Of a DNA stretch of 64,000 nt, positions 36,633 through 51,000 are shown one piece after another; position 1 is the first letter of the stretch, and every line of letters begins with the position of its first letter. A program made the position numbers and the translations under genes. This DNA comes from Pachypanchax playfairii. Its lineage: Eukaryota > Chordata > Actinopteri > Cyprinodontiformes > Aplocheilidae. The notes beneath the pieces are model-generated. The model ran no database searches, was not told where the DNA came from, and saw only the letters and a program-made list of their open reading frames with translations. The stretch covers positions 7,077,264-7,141,263 of the forward strand of contig SSNP01000004.1 in assembly GCA_006937955.1 (NCBI GenBank), given 5' to 3'.

Positions 36633-39600
36633 GTGCAAAATAATTTACAATAAAAAAAAAACAAATCAATCGATTTATTTTTATGAATCTGAAATGAAAT
36701 GTTCATTTTGAAATAATCATAATCCAGTCTGGACTTGTACTTAATCATGTTAGAAAGGGTTAAAATAGCCTTTATTATACTAAAGAAAGATTTCCATTGT
36801 GAAGTGTTTTTTTTTTTTTAAACTTAACCATCAAATATCAGATTTATACATAAAAGTAAATCATATTTTGTCTATTTTAACTGCAAATAGTGTTTGCAAA
36901 TAGAACTGATTATTAAAATATAGAGTACAAACTTTTTTCTCTAAAGTATTAGTGAGTAAAAAGTGTAGGAAATTATTTTATTCTTCCTTCAGGATAAGTT
37001 TTAGTTTGTGTTCTCTGCATCTCTGCATCTCTGATCTCTGCGTAAGTTAACTTAAAAGCATTCTCACCTGGTTTCGTACAAACTCCTGATAAAACTAACA
37101 TCAAAAGTCTCAGATATCATCAGTACTTATCACAGAAAATTAAACAACTTGCAGAATCTTGGAAGACATTTTCTGATTTTTGTTTGTGACTGTTGAAAGA
37201 AACGAGTTTGTATGTGTGTTTGTGTGTTTGTGGATGGGGAATGGGGGCGAAACAGCCTTTGAATTCAAATCCAAGTAAGAAAATATCAAATGAAGATAGA
37301 AATGCGAGAATCGAGTGATGAAAACAAACTTTTACATATGAAATAAACAAGAAGTGAAGTGGTAATTTGGCTGATCGCTTCTGTTTGCGCGTCCCTCCTC
37401 CCAACCCTGATTGGATTTCCTGATGCAACAACTGCGTGACGGTTGGTTTAGGATTAACACGGTTTCCATGACAACATGTAGAGTTGTGTTAGCATGCATC
37501 GATATGTGTGAAAGCTTTAGTGTGTGTACTCAGACGTGTGCATGCGAGTGTGTACTTGTTTGAAGTGGCGAGCCTTTTCAACAGCTTTGATCAGGAAAAT
37601 GTTTGTAGTGGGGGAAAACCTGGAGAACAAACACGACTTTAGAGAGATTAGCAATCTGTGGAATGGTTACGTGCACTCACATGCGCACATACACACAGTC
37701 AGATTTGTGAATAAAGTCAGCAACACGCAGGCAGCTGCTGAGTTGAAAATAACACTTTTTATTTCCTTACCGTGTGAAGGGAAATAAGAAGTAGTCATAA
37801 CTGCCGACTGACATGCCTCACTTCCCTTCCTTCACACCCTCCATGCTCACGAAAGAACAAGTGATCCAAAGCCCAATCTTTATGTGTGTGTGTGTTTCAC
37901 ACCTGCAGGTCAAGTTGAATCAGTGCTGAGGACAGACCAGGTGAGTGCTTTAGCAGCAAAAGGTGCGACAGGGCCCCCACGCTCCTCCTCCATCAACCAG
38001 TGCCGAGGAGCATGTGTGCCTGTGTCAGCTAACTGTACAAGAGTGCACGCATGAGCGGACAAGTCAAATGGGCGAAGCAGGAGCTGTGATTCAGACAAAA
38101 TATATCCTCACTGCTCAAGCTGCTCCCAGCCAACCCACCCGGATGGACAGCACCCGAGCTATTCTCAAAGCCACAAGCACATTACTCAGTCCCCCCCCCA
38201 AGGTGGGAGGATAAGTCATCCACTAAGGTCACGGGGAGGTGTTATGTCTTTTACTGCTAGTAGTTCAGAGTTTGAAAAATGGAGCTACAAGGCTGTAACA
38301 GTAGCTACACAATCAGAATGATAGGAGGAGGTAAGACGGTGAAGAAATCTATAAAGTAATCTTTCTCTGACGGGCTCGTGCTCATCTACCAGGAAAAGAT
38401 GGACTCATTGTTAGAGTTTATGTTAGGTACGAACTTTTTACAGTTTTAGTGAAAATATGTTGAAAGAAACATCTGGTCTGGAAATTGCTTGACTTCTTTT
38501 ATTTCTGAGGCTGAACTTCTTTAATGTTTGAAGTGGTGAAATAAACTGCAATAATGGCTTCACATTTAAATTAGTCAAAGATTCACTGAATTATATTGTC
38601 TAAGTTCCTCAAAGCTAAATTTAACGAATACTCTTAAATTGTTTAATTTTCAATCTACAGGAATATCCATTAGAAGTGGAATAAATGAGTACAGCATGTT
38701 GTGAAATCTGTTTTTATTCAAAGAGGCTAAGGGAGGTCAAGAAGCAGGGGGCTGAGGCGGCCCAATCACACCCTGAAAAGTAGATCCTGAGGGAGCAGAC
38801 TGGAAAATGGTGATGCAATATTAATTGGTGATGGTGCGTGCCTCAAAGCGCAGGGTTGTGCAGGGTTTGTCTCTCAGTGGAAAAGCTGTCAGGAGCAGGG
38901 GAAGACAGGCGGGATGAGTCCCTGACCTTGTCTGTCAGCTGGTGAAGAGGAGGAGTGCTGAGAAAGGAGACCCACTGACACTCAGATCAACACTCTGCCA
39001 GTCTATGGCAAGCCTTTGGGGACACAGCCCAAGTTTCAGACAGACAGAATGACACAGACAACCCACACAAAACTTTAAATACACCGTACAGAACGTCAGC
39101 CGGTGTGATAGAATAATAAATATGTTTCTATGAAACAGTAAACTACGTCTTTGTACGACATATTGAATTAATAAAACAATTATGTAATATTGTTTATTGA
39201 TCTACAGCATTTAGTAAAGAAGGAACACAACATTTTTGGGACAAACAAACAGTGGACACATGTCAGTTTTCATTTAGCCCCTCTCATCTGCCTGTCTCAG
39301 TTTTACTAACTCTTCTTTTGACAACCAGAATCTAAACTGGGTCAGTCAGAGTGTTAAATCTCCACATGCTGAAAAAAGGCAATGCAAAGCTACTTTTAAA
39401 CACTTGATTGAGCTTTTCCTTGTCAAAACAAATCTTCTACAATAAAATGATCATTACATGGAACTTTAATAATTCAGGCTACCCAGCAGCGTTTCGCTGA
39501 CGGTGCCACGGAGTTCCCTGACCTGCTCCAGCACATCCTACAGAGATGTTCGGAGTTTTGCTTCTGAAATCTGAAATCTTCTGCCAAAAAGGTTAACAAC

Positions 39601-42600
39601 AACAAATAAATGCAGAAGAGGAAAACAGAAATGTGTTAACTTCTGAGTACATCATGTGTACAGCTTCTCCAGTAGAGATTTTTTTTTTTTGTTCTATCCT
39701 GACTAAATTAGCTACCAGGCTACAATAGCATGAGCAACATAGTTTCACTAACAGTTAGTTGTTGGTCTATGCACCAAACAGAGTGAAACATCATGCTATA
39801 ATAGTTTTGCATTGGGTCTGATAAATGAGTCTCGGGCTGCTCTCAGGTGTTGGCAGTTACTTAGGAAGGAATTCATCAGTCCAATTGGCTTTATTACACT
39901 TCCTGCCTACACGGCTGCACATTTTCCCTCCACCTGTTGCATCCACACACTCTCGTAGAGCGCATACATGCAGGTATGAAGAAGAATTACATGTCACACC
40001 TATGTCACCTCTTAAAGCTCCTTTCCTGTTGTTTTCACTAGTCCTTTTAAATTCATCCTCAACACCTCGAGTTGGATCCTTGCTTCTGTTTCGTCTCCAC
40101 ATGTCCCTCCTTTGTGCTCTTCCTTCCTCCCTTCACCCCCCATCTGAGATCAACACCTTGCTGTGTGCAGGTGCAAAGCTGCTGGCAAACTGTCAGCCCG
40201 ATTCTTCCTTTACTCAAACACACACACACTCACGCAGCTTGTTTCCAACACAGGCGCTTCTTTGTCTTTGAATTGGTCTCCATGCGGCGAGCTAGATTAC
40301 AGTCTCATCGTCAACACGTAAAGGAAGACAAGCAGTGAGTGAGCTAAAGGTTGGAAAACACCGACTGGGCACACAGGAGGAAAATAGAGTCTTAAAATTG
40401 TACCGCTTTTTTATTGTACAACAAAAACACACATCATTTTAAAATTCTTCCCACTTATGACTCCAGTAATATAATCATTCAAAGGCTGTAATTTGAGCTG
40501 AAAGATGGTGGTTATGAATATTTATTTTACTTATTTCTTCTACTTACTGTTTTTTCTTGAGCCTATTTGCTTTTTCTGCTTTTTTCAGTTCAGATATAAC
40601 AGACAACACGTAGAATCGGCTTAACATCAATGGATGCGACTGAAAATTAAACCAATAAAGATGAAATATTCATTCATATTGTCTTGCTATACTGACTGGA
40701 AAAGCAATTAGGGTTAATAAATGATCCCCTGAAGAAAATATACACACTTACATGATCTGTGTGGTGACCTCTGTAGCTGTGAACATGGAGACGGTCTGCA
40801 TCGCTCAGGGTCATCTGACAGCTCTAAACAAGACTCTCATTAACACCAGATTATTAAAAGCACCTGCTGGCAGCGGCAGGTTTGTGTGTTTGTGTCAAAC
40901 TCATCTGGATATGGGGTTCGAGTTGACATTGAGCTGGGACGACAAGTGTCAGTTTCAGTTTTCAGCCACAAATCCCATCAGAAAGCTGAAGTACGCAGAG
41001 CACTTAGAAACAGTTATGTGAAGTGTTCAAGGTTGATGGAGGAGTGCGGACGTTACAAGAAAAGCACAAAGGGTGGGTGACGGGGTTGAAACTAAATTGA
41101 AAACTCTTAAGCAGATGAAAGAAAACTTTAAGAACCAAAAAATGTTGTTACTGACCCGATGCCCCTTCACACAGGACGATGATCATGTTTAAACATGAAA
41201 AATCAGCCGTTCTTCTCCTGCTTTTCAGTTCAGTCAGGTAAGTTGCTCCACCTGTACGTTTATTTGTTTTTGCTTCTTTTCATGGGATTTCTGTCTATCC
41301 TGCTCTCACTTTATTGATTTCTTCACTAACGTACACGGTGTGTGCTCTCTTCTAACTTATTTAACTCGCAGCAGTGAGTTTTTCCCAAACAGGAAGAGGT
41401 TCACTGCCGAAAACACTGGAAGCTGCTGATGTCTCAGCGGTGAGTCTCTCAAAATATGATGAGGGCAAAGACCAGGGCGGTGCTGTCTGCTGCTGTTAGC
41501 ATCATGTTACCACTTAGTAAGACTGTTGAGTCAAACGCTCATTTCACTTGTTACTTTTCCAGTAGCGTTGAATGTTTTACACTCCAAGACATTTTTAAAC
41601 CAGGGATGATTTACTAAAAATCCTTTTATTACACCTGTGTGATTCTAGTCCAACTGAAGAATGAACTCAATCACCTTAAAACCTGTTTTGTTTTGCTAGA
41701 TGACAAAGAAAAAGCCTAAAAAAGCCTTAAAAAATCACCTCCCACGCTAAGGATTATTTGCCACATTTGTTTAGTCATCTTCAAATTACCATTTTAATAA
41801 AGAGGATAGCCAAAAGTCCATCGGTGGAACATAAAAAACAAAAAGTTAAATTGTTTTTCCTTCTCTGGGCATTTTATTTTTTTCCCTTTGTAGCTTTAGC
41901 AACTCATCGTTTTTAATCTGTTTAGTCTTGGGGGGGTGGTTGATAAAAATGTGCAGAGAAGTTCAAATGCAAAAAGGATCAATTTATCTTTGATTATGAA
42001 ACAAATCTTAATCTCTTTAAAGTGGAAAACGGCTCACAAAGCAAAGCGGACATGAAACAACTCAGGTATGTTAATTTTTCTTAGAATCAATTATGATAAG
42101 CTGAGGCAACAACAAACAGGAGAACGGCAAAGGACAAGCAACAGATATGAAGCTGGTTTCAAAACCGGATTTGGGGAAAACTAGAATATCACAACACAAA
42201 ATGACAACAGCAGGAATTTACAAGATTATTGGGCTAGAATTCCCTCTGGATAACAACATGCAGACAGAAATAAATAAACTAAAACAGTTTGACACTGACT
42301 AAATCTTTGGGCTAGTTGACACACGCCCTGCTACTATATTAATGTCCTTCAAAACATTTCTTTAGCAAATTTTGTCATGGTGGAGGAGAAAGTATAATGA
42401 TATTTGGGTGATACAAGTAAAATTAACATCCACATAAATACCAGTTTCATTTGAGGGAAAGTCACTCTGAGATGATCAATATCATTCACTTCACTTTTAA
42501 GTAAATACTGACTGGTAGCATGTCAACACTAACATAATACAGCTCACATCAAGCTACTTGATTTTGGAAGTCTTTAAACATTTAATAGTATTTTAAGGTG

Positions 42601-42779
42601 AAGATATCCAACAATAAAGGTCTCCTGCTCAACTAGAGGGATTTTTCTGCATCTATGGATGTTGACGTGAATGTTATTAGCTCGCGTGAGAGAAAACACG
42701 CTGTTGACATCCCACACCTATCATCATGGAGGTGAGCAGATTGTATCGGACACAGATTGATTGCCCTTGAAATCCGACA

Positions 42780-43190
42780 ACCTTGCTTAGCTGGTAACAA
42801 GCTTTATTTCCTACATTAAATTATCATTAAAACGCTATTAGTGCAATTAGTTGATTTCCATTTTAAACAATGGTGAGAGAATCACCATGAGGGGGGGGGG
42901 GGTAGTTTAAGGAGGATATGCTGGGAAAGAGAGAATGAAAAGGAACTATGAGAGGTGAGGCGAGTCAGGAAGGATAGAGGCGGCATGTGAACAGTGGGAG
43001 ATGAATATTAAGCAGCTGTAGTGATTAGGGAGGTTCTGTGGAGTGGCACTGTGACAGTGACATTGGCTGCCATTGGCAGTCCCTGCCATGGTGATTCACT
43101 GGAACCTGCTTCATTTGGGCCATAATTAGCTTAAATGTTCAGAGAATGAAAAATTCATCATCACTTTGAATCTTGTTAATTGGGGGAGCC
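42780..43190. promoter_or_regulatory. Candidate conserved non-coding block
   Basis: Contains cattaaattatcattaaaac and gtgcaattagttgatttcc, then a G-run, then gctgccattggcagtccctg and gggccataattagctta. Two CNE-like segments flank a low-complexity middle part (42891-42980). Inference from composition only. Confidence 0.3.
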
Positions 43191-45579
43191 ATCTGCATTA
43201 ATAGAGGCCATGTGGATGCTCTGTGTTTAAGTATGCATGTATGTGTGTGTCTACACCGGCACGCACATGTGTGCACGTGGGTGTGCATTTGCAGTTGAAA
43301 GAACACCTTCCATTCCAGAGGAGCTGATGGACTCCAGTTTTTTTTTTAGCATTGAAGCAGCAGAATAAGCACCTTAAGATGATAAGAACCTCAGAATATC
43401 TACCGCAGCAAAGGAGACTGTAGGAGCTACAGACAAGACTTACCAGCATTTTATAATCATACAGTTAAAAGGATAGTTTGGAATTTTTAAAATGGTTTTG
43501 TGTGGATATTTTATGAGACTGTAATTATCTCACGTGCAGCAAACAGGTGGAGTGATCTCTGTTTAGAGAATCAGTGACAAATTCTCACAAAGGAGCTGAG
43601 CGAACAGCTGATTAGAGTCTAAAACAACTCAAACCTCAATCTTTAGCAGTTTATCTACATGCTTCATTTAAGATTGTGTTGTTCAAGTTCTCCCTACACA
43701 ATAATCTGATCAGAGTTCAGTTCACATAGAAAAATACTACATTCTTTTACTAATTCATAGTATTTAACATAAAAACTCTGGACTAAATTCCTGCTTCCAC
43801 TATTTTTCGATTTCTCAAGACAAAGTTTTTTTTAAAAAGTTATTTTTAGATAACTCATCAGTTAACATGTTAATATGATCTCTGATAGTTTTTTCTCTCC
43901 TCTTTTTGCTCACCTATCAGAACAAGACCTTTATGGACTCAAAGGGACTCTAACACAAAAGACACGGACAGATCACACAATGAACGCTTCTTTTGCATCT
44001 AATAAAGTGTACATTATTTTATTTATCCTTATCACTGTTGAAGTAAACATGTGCTCTGCCAAGAACCAGAATTTATTTCTTTTGTCTTCTTTTCTTTGGA
44101 TGGAGAAAACATAAGGCTTATAAGATCTGAGGAGTGAGTTTATCTTTTTAGTTTAGTTTGTGGTTGGTCACAAAGTTTGGTTCTAATGGGGGTAAATATG
44201 CCTCAAATCGTGTTTTATATTATAGACAAATTCTGGTGTTGATCTAAACTTCGTGTCCAATCTGAAACTGGGGTCATTCAAAACTTCCACTTCCATCAGT
44301 TAGCAGAAGAATTTATACAACATTTCCCTGTTCAAGCAAACTGTAAAAAGTACACGTTACAACCAGCCCACAAAACATGCACAAGATGACTCAGCATTCC
44401 ACGAAGTTATAAAAATGTCCGTATTCATAAATCTTGTGTAACATAAATACGTGTCTTGATGTATGCTGCAGTGTGCATAGTGTTTATGCGACATACAGCC
44501 ATGCTGCTGCAGAGGCTGCACAGCTCAGCCCAGTCTGGACCAGCCCAGCCCTACTTGACCCAACCGGCACTAATCCATCATCACCACCACTGAATCATCG
44601 CACTGTTAATAAAGGCAGGCGGCAATACATTACAGACGTGTGGCAGGCTTTAGCGATAATGACATTGAGAAGTCTCCTTGGGCTGTGGGGAAAGCCTGGG
44701 CGCATGACACTCTTGCTTACAGAAGCAATAATATATGGAAATGCATTGGTGTGCAAGACGAAAGGGGAGGACCGAGGGGTGGGGGAGTGAGAAGAGCTCG
44801 ATCTGAGGGTGAGGAGGAAGTGGCCTTTAGTGACTGCTTCTTTATCATTCCTGAGTTTCAGTGATGGAGCTTGTTTCTGCATGTTTCAAACCATCGGTTG
44901 TGTCAACATCCCATTTCTGCCTTTAACGATGCTTTTGTTTGAACAAGTTAGAGACCCCCCCCCCAATCATTTGGCATGGTGTGAGTCAAAAAGGAAGCAG
45001 CAATAAAGTTGAAAGAGAACATACAGCTGTGGATGTCCTTCCATCATGACAGTGAAAATTAATAACCCCATTAACACTAAACATGGATTCACATGTGCAG
45101 AAAGTGTAAAATCTGACTAAATCTTAAAGAGTAGCTGCACCTAAAAATATTTATACAGCTCATCTGAATCTGTCTGTCAGTCCTAAATGGTGTCAAGACT
45201 CCTGGGAAAAATATTACAAATAGTAATCTTTAACTGGATGACAATCTCAAACTCCAGTTTCCCTTTTTACATTTAAATGAGAAGTTTACTGTGGCTGAGA
45301 AATTTGCATTAGCCTAGGGGTCATTAGGTTTTCTATAACCCATTCAGCAGACACCATCAGAAATTAGAAAATAAAATATCCTTCCACTGAGTTAAGTGGT
45401 ATTCGGGAGAAAAATAAGACCTTTTAGGTCTGAAAAAAAATTGTGTTAATTCGGTCATGGCCAGTTCTAACTGTGATTTAAGTTTATTTTAAAACTATTT
45501 TGACTGAGGTGAAAATTCCTCGTATCGATAGTTAAAGGGTTAATTCAGATATTTAAAAGTCAGTTTCTGTGAATTATCA

Positions 45580-45680
45580 GCAAAAATGTTCCTGTTATAT
45601 TGCTGTTTTTAATGTACAGCACTTTAGTCAGTTCCAGCTGTTTGTAAGTGCTTTATAAATAAAGTTGGCTTGGCAAAAAT
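45580..45680 (+). repeat. Possible retroposon 3' tail
   Basis: tgtacagcactttagtcag followed by gtgctttataaataaagttg resembles the shared 3' end of several fish LINE/SINE or transcript-derived repeats. No body of the element is recognisable. Confidence 0.3.
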
Positions 45681-46889
45681 CACGACACAAAATCAAGAAG
45701 CATTAACGACTTTGGCTAGTCGTGGCTTGATACACTGCAGCCTCATCACCCAATTTTGAGTCGTAACACAGACGTTGTCTGACTGATAAAACAAATTATC
45801 AACTATTATTTGAAAGACTTCAAACTTCTAAAGGTTTGCAAAAGAGCAACAGACACAACCATGCTAATTTAGATTTTAAGCATCTGACATTTTGAAAATG
45901 TTGCTTTTAGGATCTCGGTGCCCTGAAGGTTCTTGGTTGCAGTTCATATTAAACTTGAAGACAACAAGGTTGAAAAATCAAAACCTTTCTATTAGTTCTG
46001 CATACACGCACAGACGTCAAGGGCCGGAGGCAGCGTGGTGATCTGATAGCACTGCTGTTTGCAAAGTGAACAAAAAGCAGCAGAAGATGACACACACACC
46101 AAAAAAGACCAAAGGTTTGTGCTGATAGAATAAAACTTTTGATTTATTTCTGTATATCTATACATTAAACAGGTGTTCCTGAATGCAGCAAGAGAAAACA
46201 CAGAACAGGATGCTAAGCATCAAAGAGTTGCTCGCATAGCAGAGGTGTGGCCGGTTTAGCGAAAACATATACACTTTATATCGCATAAACTTAGAACGTT
46301 TCCTGTAAATGTAGGGGCTGCCACTCGGGAGGCTACAGTAGGTGAGGGACTGTTTACTGCAAATGTCTGAGAGTTATTTTCACATTAATATATCATCTGG
46401 AAATACTCTATAAAGTATAAACCCTGTCTTTTCCTAATAATAACTGTAATGCATTTCTAAGTACATATAAGGATACCAAGCAGCCCTGTATAGCTCATTT
46501 TTATTCAACTCAAAGAGTTTCAAATGTCGTAGCTTTATGTGGATTTGTCATATCGCCGTAGTTCCATTTGACTCTATTTCAAGACTATGCAGAACCATTC
46601 AGCTCTCTCCTGCTTTCTGTCTCTGTGGTTGGCCCTTCACTCAACAGTGATGTGGTAACAGATTAGTTATTCAACACCTGCATAGGAATTCAACTGCACA
46701 TAAACCCCCTGGATCAATTTCCTGAACCAGAGAAAAGCTTGCAACTAACCTTTTTTATACAACAGTCCAAAGAATGGCTTAAGTGCTTCCATGATACAAG
46801 CTGTTGAGTTTTTTAACTCACACATTATGTAGTAGTGAGGCGCTAGCATGATCACAAACATAGCTGAGTTTAAAGAAGCATGTAGAGTA

Positions 46890-47341
46890 TATATATATAT
46901 GCAGAAAACATCCCATAAGTATCAGTGAAGCAGCTCGAAAAAAAAATTTAACGCATGAGTTGATTAGATACTGATTCACAGAAATGAAATGATTAAATAT
47001 GAATCTGCTAAAAGTAACGACTCTGAGTAAAAAAACTCATTTTACCACATTCTTTAAATGTCATTCTTAAGGTATTTCAACAGGCTGCGACTGCTGGTGA
47101 CAGAGTGGAAACAGCATTTGTCGTAGAGTTATTCAATATCCTCAAGTGAATCTCAGGATTTCACTGTTATCTGTTTACAACGTCTGTGGATGAAACATTC
47201 AATTCAATCCAAATTGTCAGAGTTGTTGCAGAACTCATCTTAAAATCATCAAAGTGGGACAAACTTTAAATTAAGGGAGGATAAACTGTGAAAAAGTTAA
47301 GACAAATGTGACTTAAAAGCATGTGAGATAATTAGCACAGC
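46890..47341. repeat. 452-bp direct repeat, copy left of the assembly gap
   Basis: Identical, by line-by-line reading, to 47602-48053 at a constant offset of 712 bases. It starts in a TA repeat and ends abruptly at the first N. Most likely the unmerged end of one contig. Confidence 0.9.
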
Positions 47342-47601
47342 NNNNNNNNNNNNNNNNNNNNNNNNNNNNNNNNNNNNNNNNNNNNNNNNNNNNNNNNNNN
47401 NNNNNNNNNNNNNNNNNNNNNNNNNNNNNNNNNNNNNNNNNNNNNNNNNNNNNNNNNNNNNNNNNNNNNNNNNNNNNNNNNNNNNNNNNNNNNNNNNNNN
47501 NNNNNNNNNNNNNNNNNNNNNNNNNNNNNNNNNNNNNNNNNNNNNNNNNNNNNNNNNNNNNNNNNNNNNNNNNNNNNNNNNNNNNNNNNNNNNNNNNNNN
47601 N
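47342..47601. other. Assembly gap (260 N)
   Basis: Run of 260 unknown bases. Open frames crossing it have no meaning. Confidence 0.99.
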
Positions 47602-48053
47602 TATATATATATGCAGAAAACATCCCATAAGTATCAGTGAAGCAGCTCGAAAAAAAAATTTAACGCATGAGTTGATTAGATACTGATTCACAGAAATGAA
47701 ATGATTAAATATGAATCTGCTAAAAGTAACGACTCTGAGTAAAAAAACTCATTTTACCACATTCTTTAAATGTCATTCTTAAGGTATTTCAACAGGCTGC
47801 GACTGCTGGTGACAGAGTGGAAACAGCATTTGTCGTAGAGTTATTCAATATCCTCAAGTGAATCTCAGGATTTCACTGTTATCTGTTTACAACGTCTGTG
47901 GATGAAACATTCAATTCAATCCAAATTGTCAGAGTTGTTGCAGAACTCATCTTAAAATCATCAAAGTGGGACAAACTTTAAATTAAGGGAGGATAAACTG
48001 TGAAAAAGTTAAGACAAATGTGACTTAAAAGCATGTGAGATAATTAGCACAGC
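47602..48053. repeat. 452-bp direct repeat, copy right of the assembly gap
   Basis: Same sequence as 46890-47341. It begins at the first base after the gap and continues seamlessly into unique sequence (gttcacataaatg) at 48054. See the finding on a likely scaffolding artefact. Confidence 0.9.
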
Positions 48054-51000
48054 GTTCACATAAATGTCACAGTTTATTTGCACTTTCCCTACAAACAAAA
48101 CTGTCTTAAATACCTTTTCAATGTTGTGTTCTCTGGCTAGTCGGCAGCAGTCACAGCCCAGTGAGATACTAACCTTATGGACAATTTTACTTTTCACAAT
48201 AAGCTGAGTTTACCATGGGAATTCCTCAAAAACAAAAACAGGCTTGATTCAAACAGATAATTGGTTTGCAAAGGGTCTCGGCTACTAACACACAACTGTG
48301 AGGGAGTGTTTAATCACTACTAACCAAGTCGATCTCATAAAAATGCATATATCTGAAAACACAATGTAACAATGGAAATCTATGGACAGCAGACGGTCGA
48401 AACAGATGCATCCACCTTAAAATGATCTGAGGTACTGTTGAATCTCAGGATCTATTCACCATCTACAATATTTGGACGGACAGCATAACTGATGCACACG
48501 ACAGGGTCATCAGCCTTGTGAAATATTTTGGCTTAAATTCTGATTAGCTGAGGGGATAGCGGCGGTTGACACACCTGAATTAAAACACAGCTGAATGACG
48601 ATTAAAAACATAGAAAAACAGCACCATTTGAGGTCCGATAGATCAGTTTTTAAACTGTTTGCTGGTAGCACCGTCAACCAGTAAAAATCTCAAAATGCAA
48701 TACAGAGACGGAACACAACCAGCGACCAACTGCACAACATAGCTAAGAGCAAAGATATATATTCAGAGACCCCTTCACACAGAAACCCTTTTACAGCAGC
48801 ATATTTTAAGCAGGTAATAAAACAGATTTTCTTTTCTAAGAATGAGATACAGTGCTGGGAAAAGTATTTGCCCCTTTACAGATTTCTTCTGTTTTGTTTT
48901 TGTAAATCCCACTTACATATTTTCTATCATCAAACACATTTTTAAGACAACCCGAGTACAAATAAATTAGGTTTTTAAATGATTTCATTAATCTAATAGA
49001 AAAAGTTATCAAACTAACCAGGACCTGTGAAGGAAAAGACCTTTAAAGCTAAAACTGGTTGTGCCACCTTTGAAAGCAACAACTGTAGTCAAATGTTTGT
49101 AATAATAACTGGCGAGGAGTCTTTCACAAGCTGTGCAGGAATTTGACCCATTTTTCTTTGCAGAATTGTTTTAATTCAGCCTAATTGGAGGATTCGGGGG
49201 CACAAATAGCCTGTTCAAGGTCAAGCCATGACTAGGCTACTACAAAAGTGAGTTATTTTTCATTTTAAGCCATTCAAATTTGGATTTGATCAAAAACACA
49301 CCACATGCTTGTGATGCTGCACAACAAAATTGCACTTAAGGTAAAAACAGCTGGCCAGATGTTCTCCTCCTTCAGAAATTTCTGGGAGAGAGCAGAATCA
49401 GTTTCAGTAAGTCGTCCAAGATCTGAAGCTGCAAGGCAGTCCAGACCATCACACTCCTGCCACCATGTTTGACTCTCCGTATATTCTATTTCTAAAAAGC
49501 AGTGTTAATGTAACGGGATGCGTGATGACAGGCCTGTGTGTTCTCTTTGGTCAGCAGTAGGTTTTCTCTCTCCATTGGATGAGATTCAAATTTTTTGACT
49601 CACTGATAAAAATCTGGTCGACTCCTGGTCATTTTCAACATAGTTCAGTGTTTCCTCCATCTGTGTGTAAAGCTTCTCACTGGTGAACATCAGAGTCCCA
49701 AAGTCTTTATAACCCTTTCTGGAGTGATATATGTCAATAACATTCTTCCTTATTAAATGAATTCATCATCTGATAATTACATTTGGAATATCCTCAGGTT
49801 TTTTTGTCAGATATTAAAAATTGTTTGATGAGCTGAAACATTTAGGTGTAACAAAAGAAGCAAAAACAGATGAAATCTGTAAGGGGGGGGGGTTACTTTT
49901 CACAGCACGGTATGTGTACTGAGGTGTTTTACAAGTTTTTATATGCTATACATGTTGAGAGTAATCAGGTATACTTTTTCCTATCGATTTTTTTTTAATA
50001 TACACACAAAGTTTACAGTCACTGACAAACAAACACCAGAGTAACAATGAGGTAGGACGGTGAAGTTCGATGAAGTAGAACCGGTTTGTGGATTGTATAC
50101 AAAGTTACTGATACCTTTAATAAAAATATAGGCCTAACATTTTTTTTTTCTATTTGATATTGTATCTGAGGCTCAAACAGTAATGTGTCTGGTGAAAACA
50201 ACGCAGCTCTGCAAACCGCAAGACAAAACGATTTATCTCGCTCCACAGACTGAAGCCATAAAAGAATTGATCTTCCTCCAAACTATCCAAAAATGAAACA
50301 AAACTCCATCACTTCTGAATAGCTGTTCACAACATAAGCTGTAACACCAAGCGAGGAAAACACATTTTGGCTGATATTCGGATACATGTGCATTAACTAA
50401 AACTAGCCAAAGTTTGGAGAGGAAGGAACGAGAAGGGGCACATGGAGCGAGTTGAATTTCCTGCCTTTAGTAACTCATTTGTGACGGTATGAGAACTGGA
50501 AGGTCTGGTGTTCTGTTACAGAGCCAACAAATCCAATAATGACTGTGGCAAGTTGGGTAATATATTATTAATATGCTGCAAAAACCAACGCTGCATCTCT
50601 ACAACTTGATGGAGACTGACCTTGCCATCCCAGATTATCTTAAATCTGGGTTAAAAACATCCAGCACTTTCTTACAGCTTTCGTCCACCACAGTAAGTTA
50701 GTGAAATAGGCTTAATCGAGCTCCAGGAAACCAGCCTTTTAAAACGAGTTAACGTTGCAGATGATGTAATAGATCTATAAATGCTCTCTTTCTTTAAGCG
50801 TCATTACAACCACACTCTCTTTTGGCATCAAACAACAGAGAAAACAAACACAAACACAGTATTTGACAAATCATTAGAATTTCAGTAAGGTTGCTTTGCA
50901 CAGCAGAAAGCATTCTTTCATTAAGAAAAGTGTGTATTTTTTATACACTCTTGCACACAGGAACCTCATATCACTTTGTACAGAAAAAAATAGTAAAAAC

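Larger units (their letters stand above)
34049..46889. other. Long stretch without a recognised gene
   Basis: AT-rich. Holds a possible orphan exon at 36530-36632, a possible two-exon mini ORF at 41179-41429, a 12-G run at 42891-42902, a candidate CNE at about 42780-43190 and a LINE/SINE-tail-like phrase at 45580-45680. Open frames such as 39825-40271 and 44434-44790 show no family resemblance. Confidence 0.5.

Noticed and set aside
39825..40338. 148-codon and overlapping 88-codon ORFs on the + strand
   Set aside because: Pyrimidine-rich, low-information translations with no recognisable domain.
40752..41080. Overlapping 89- and 64-codon + strand ORFs with some protein-like texture
   Set aside because: Two frames overlap, no splice sites frame them clearly and no family was recognised.
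47297..47691. ORFs of 108-119 codons across the gap
   Set aside because: They are mostly unknown residues from the run of N.
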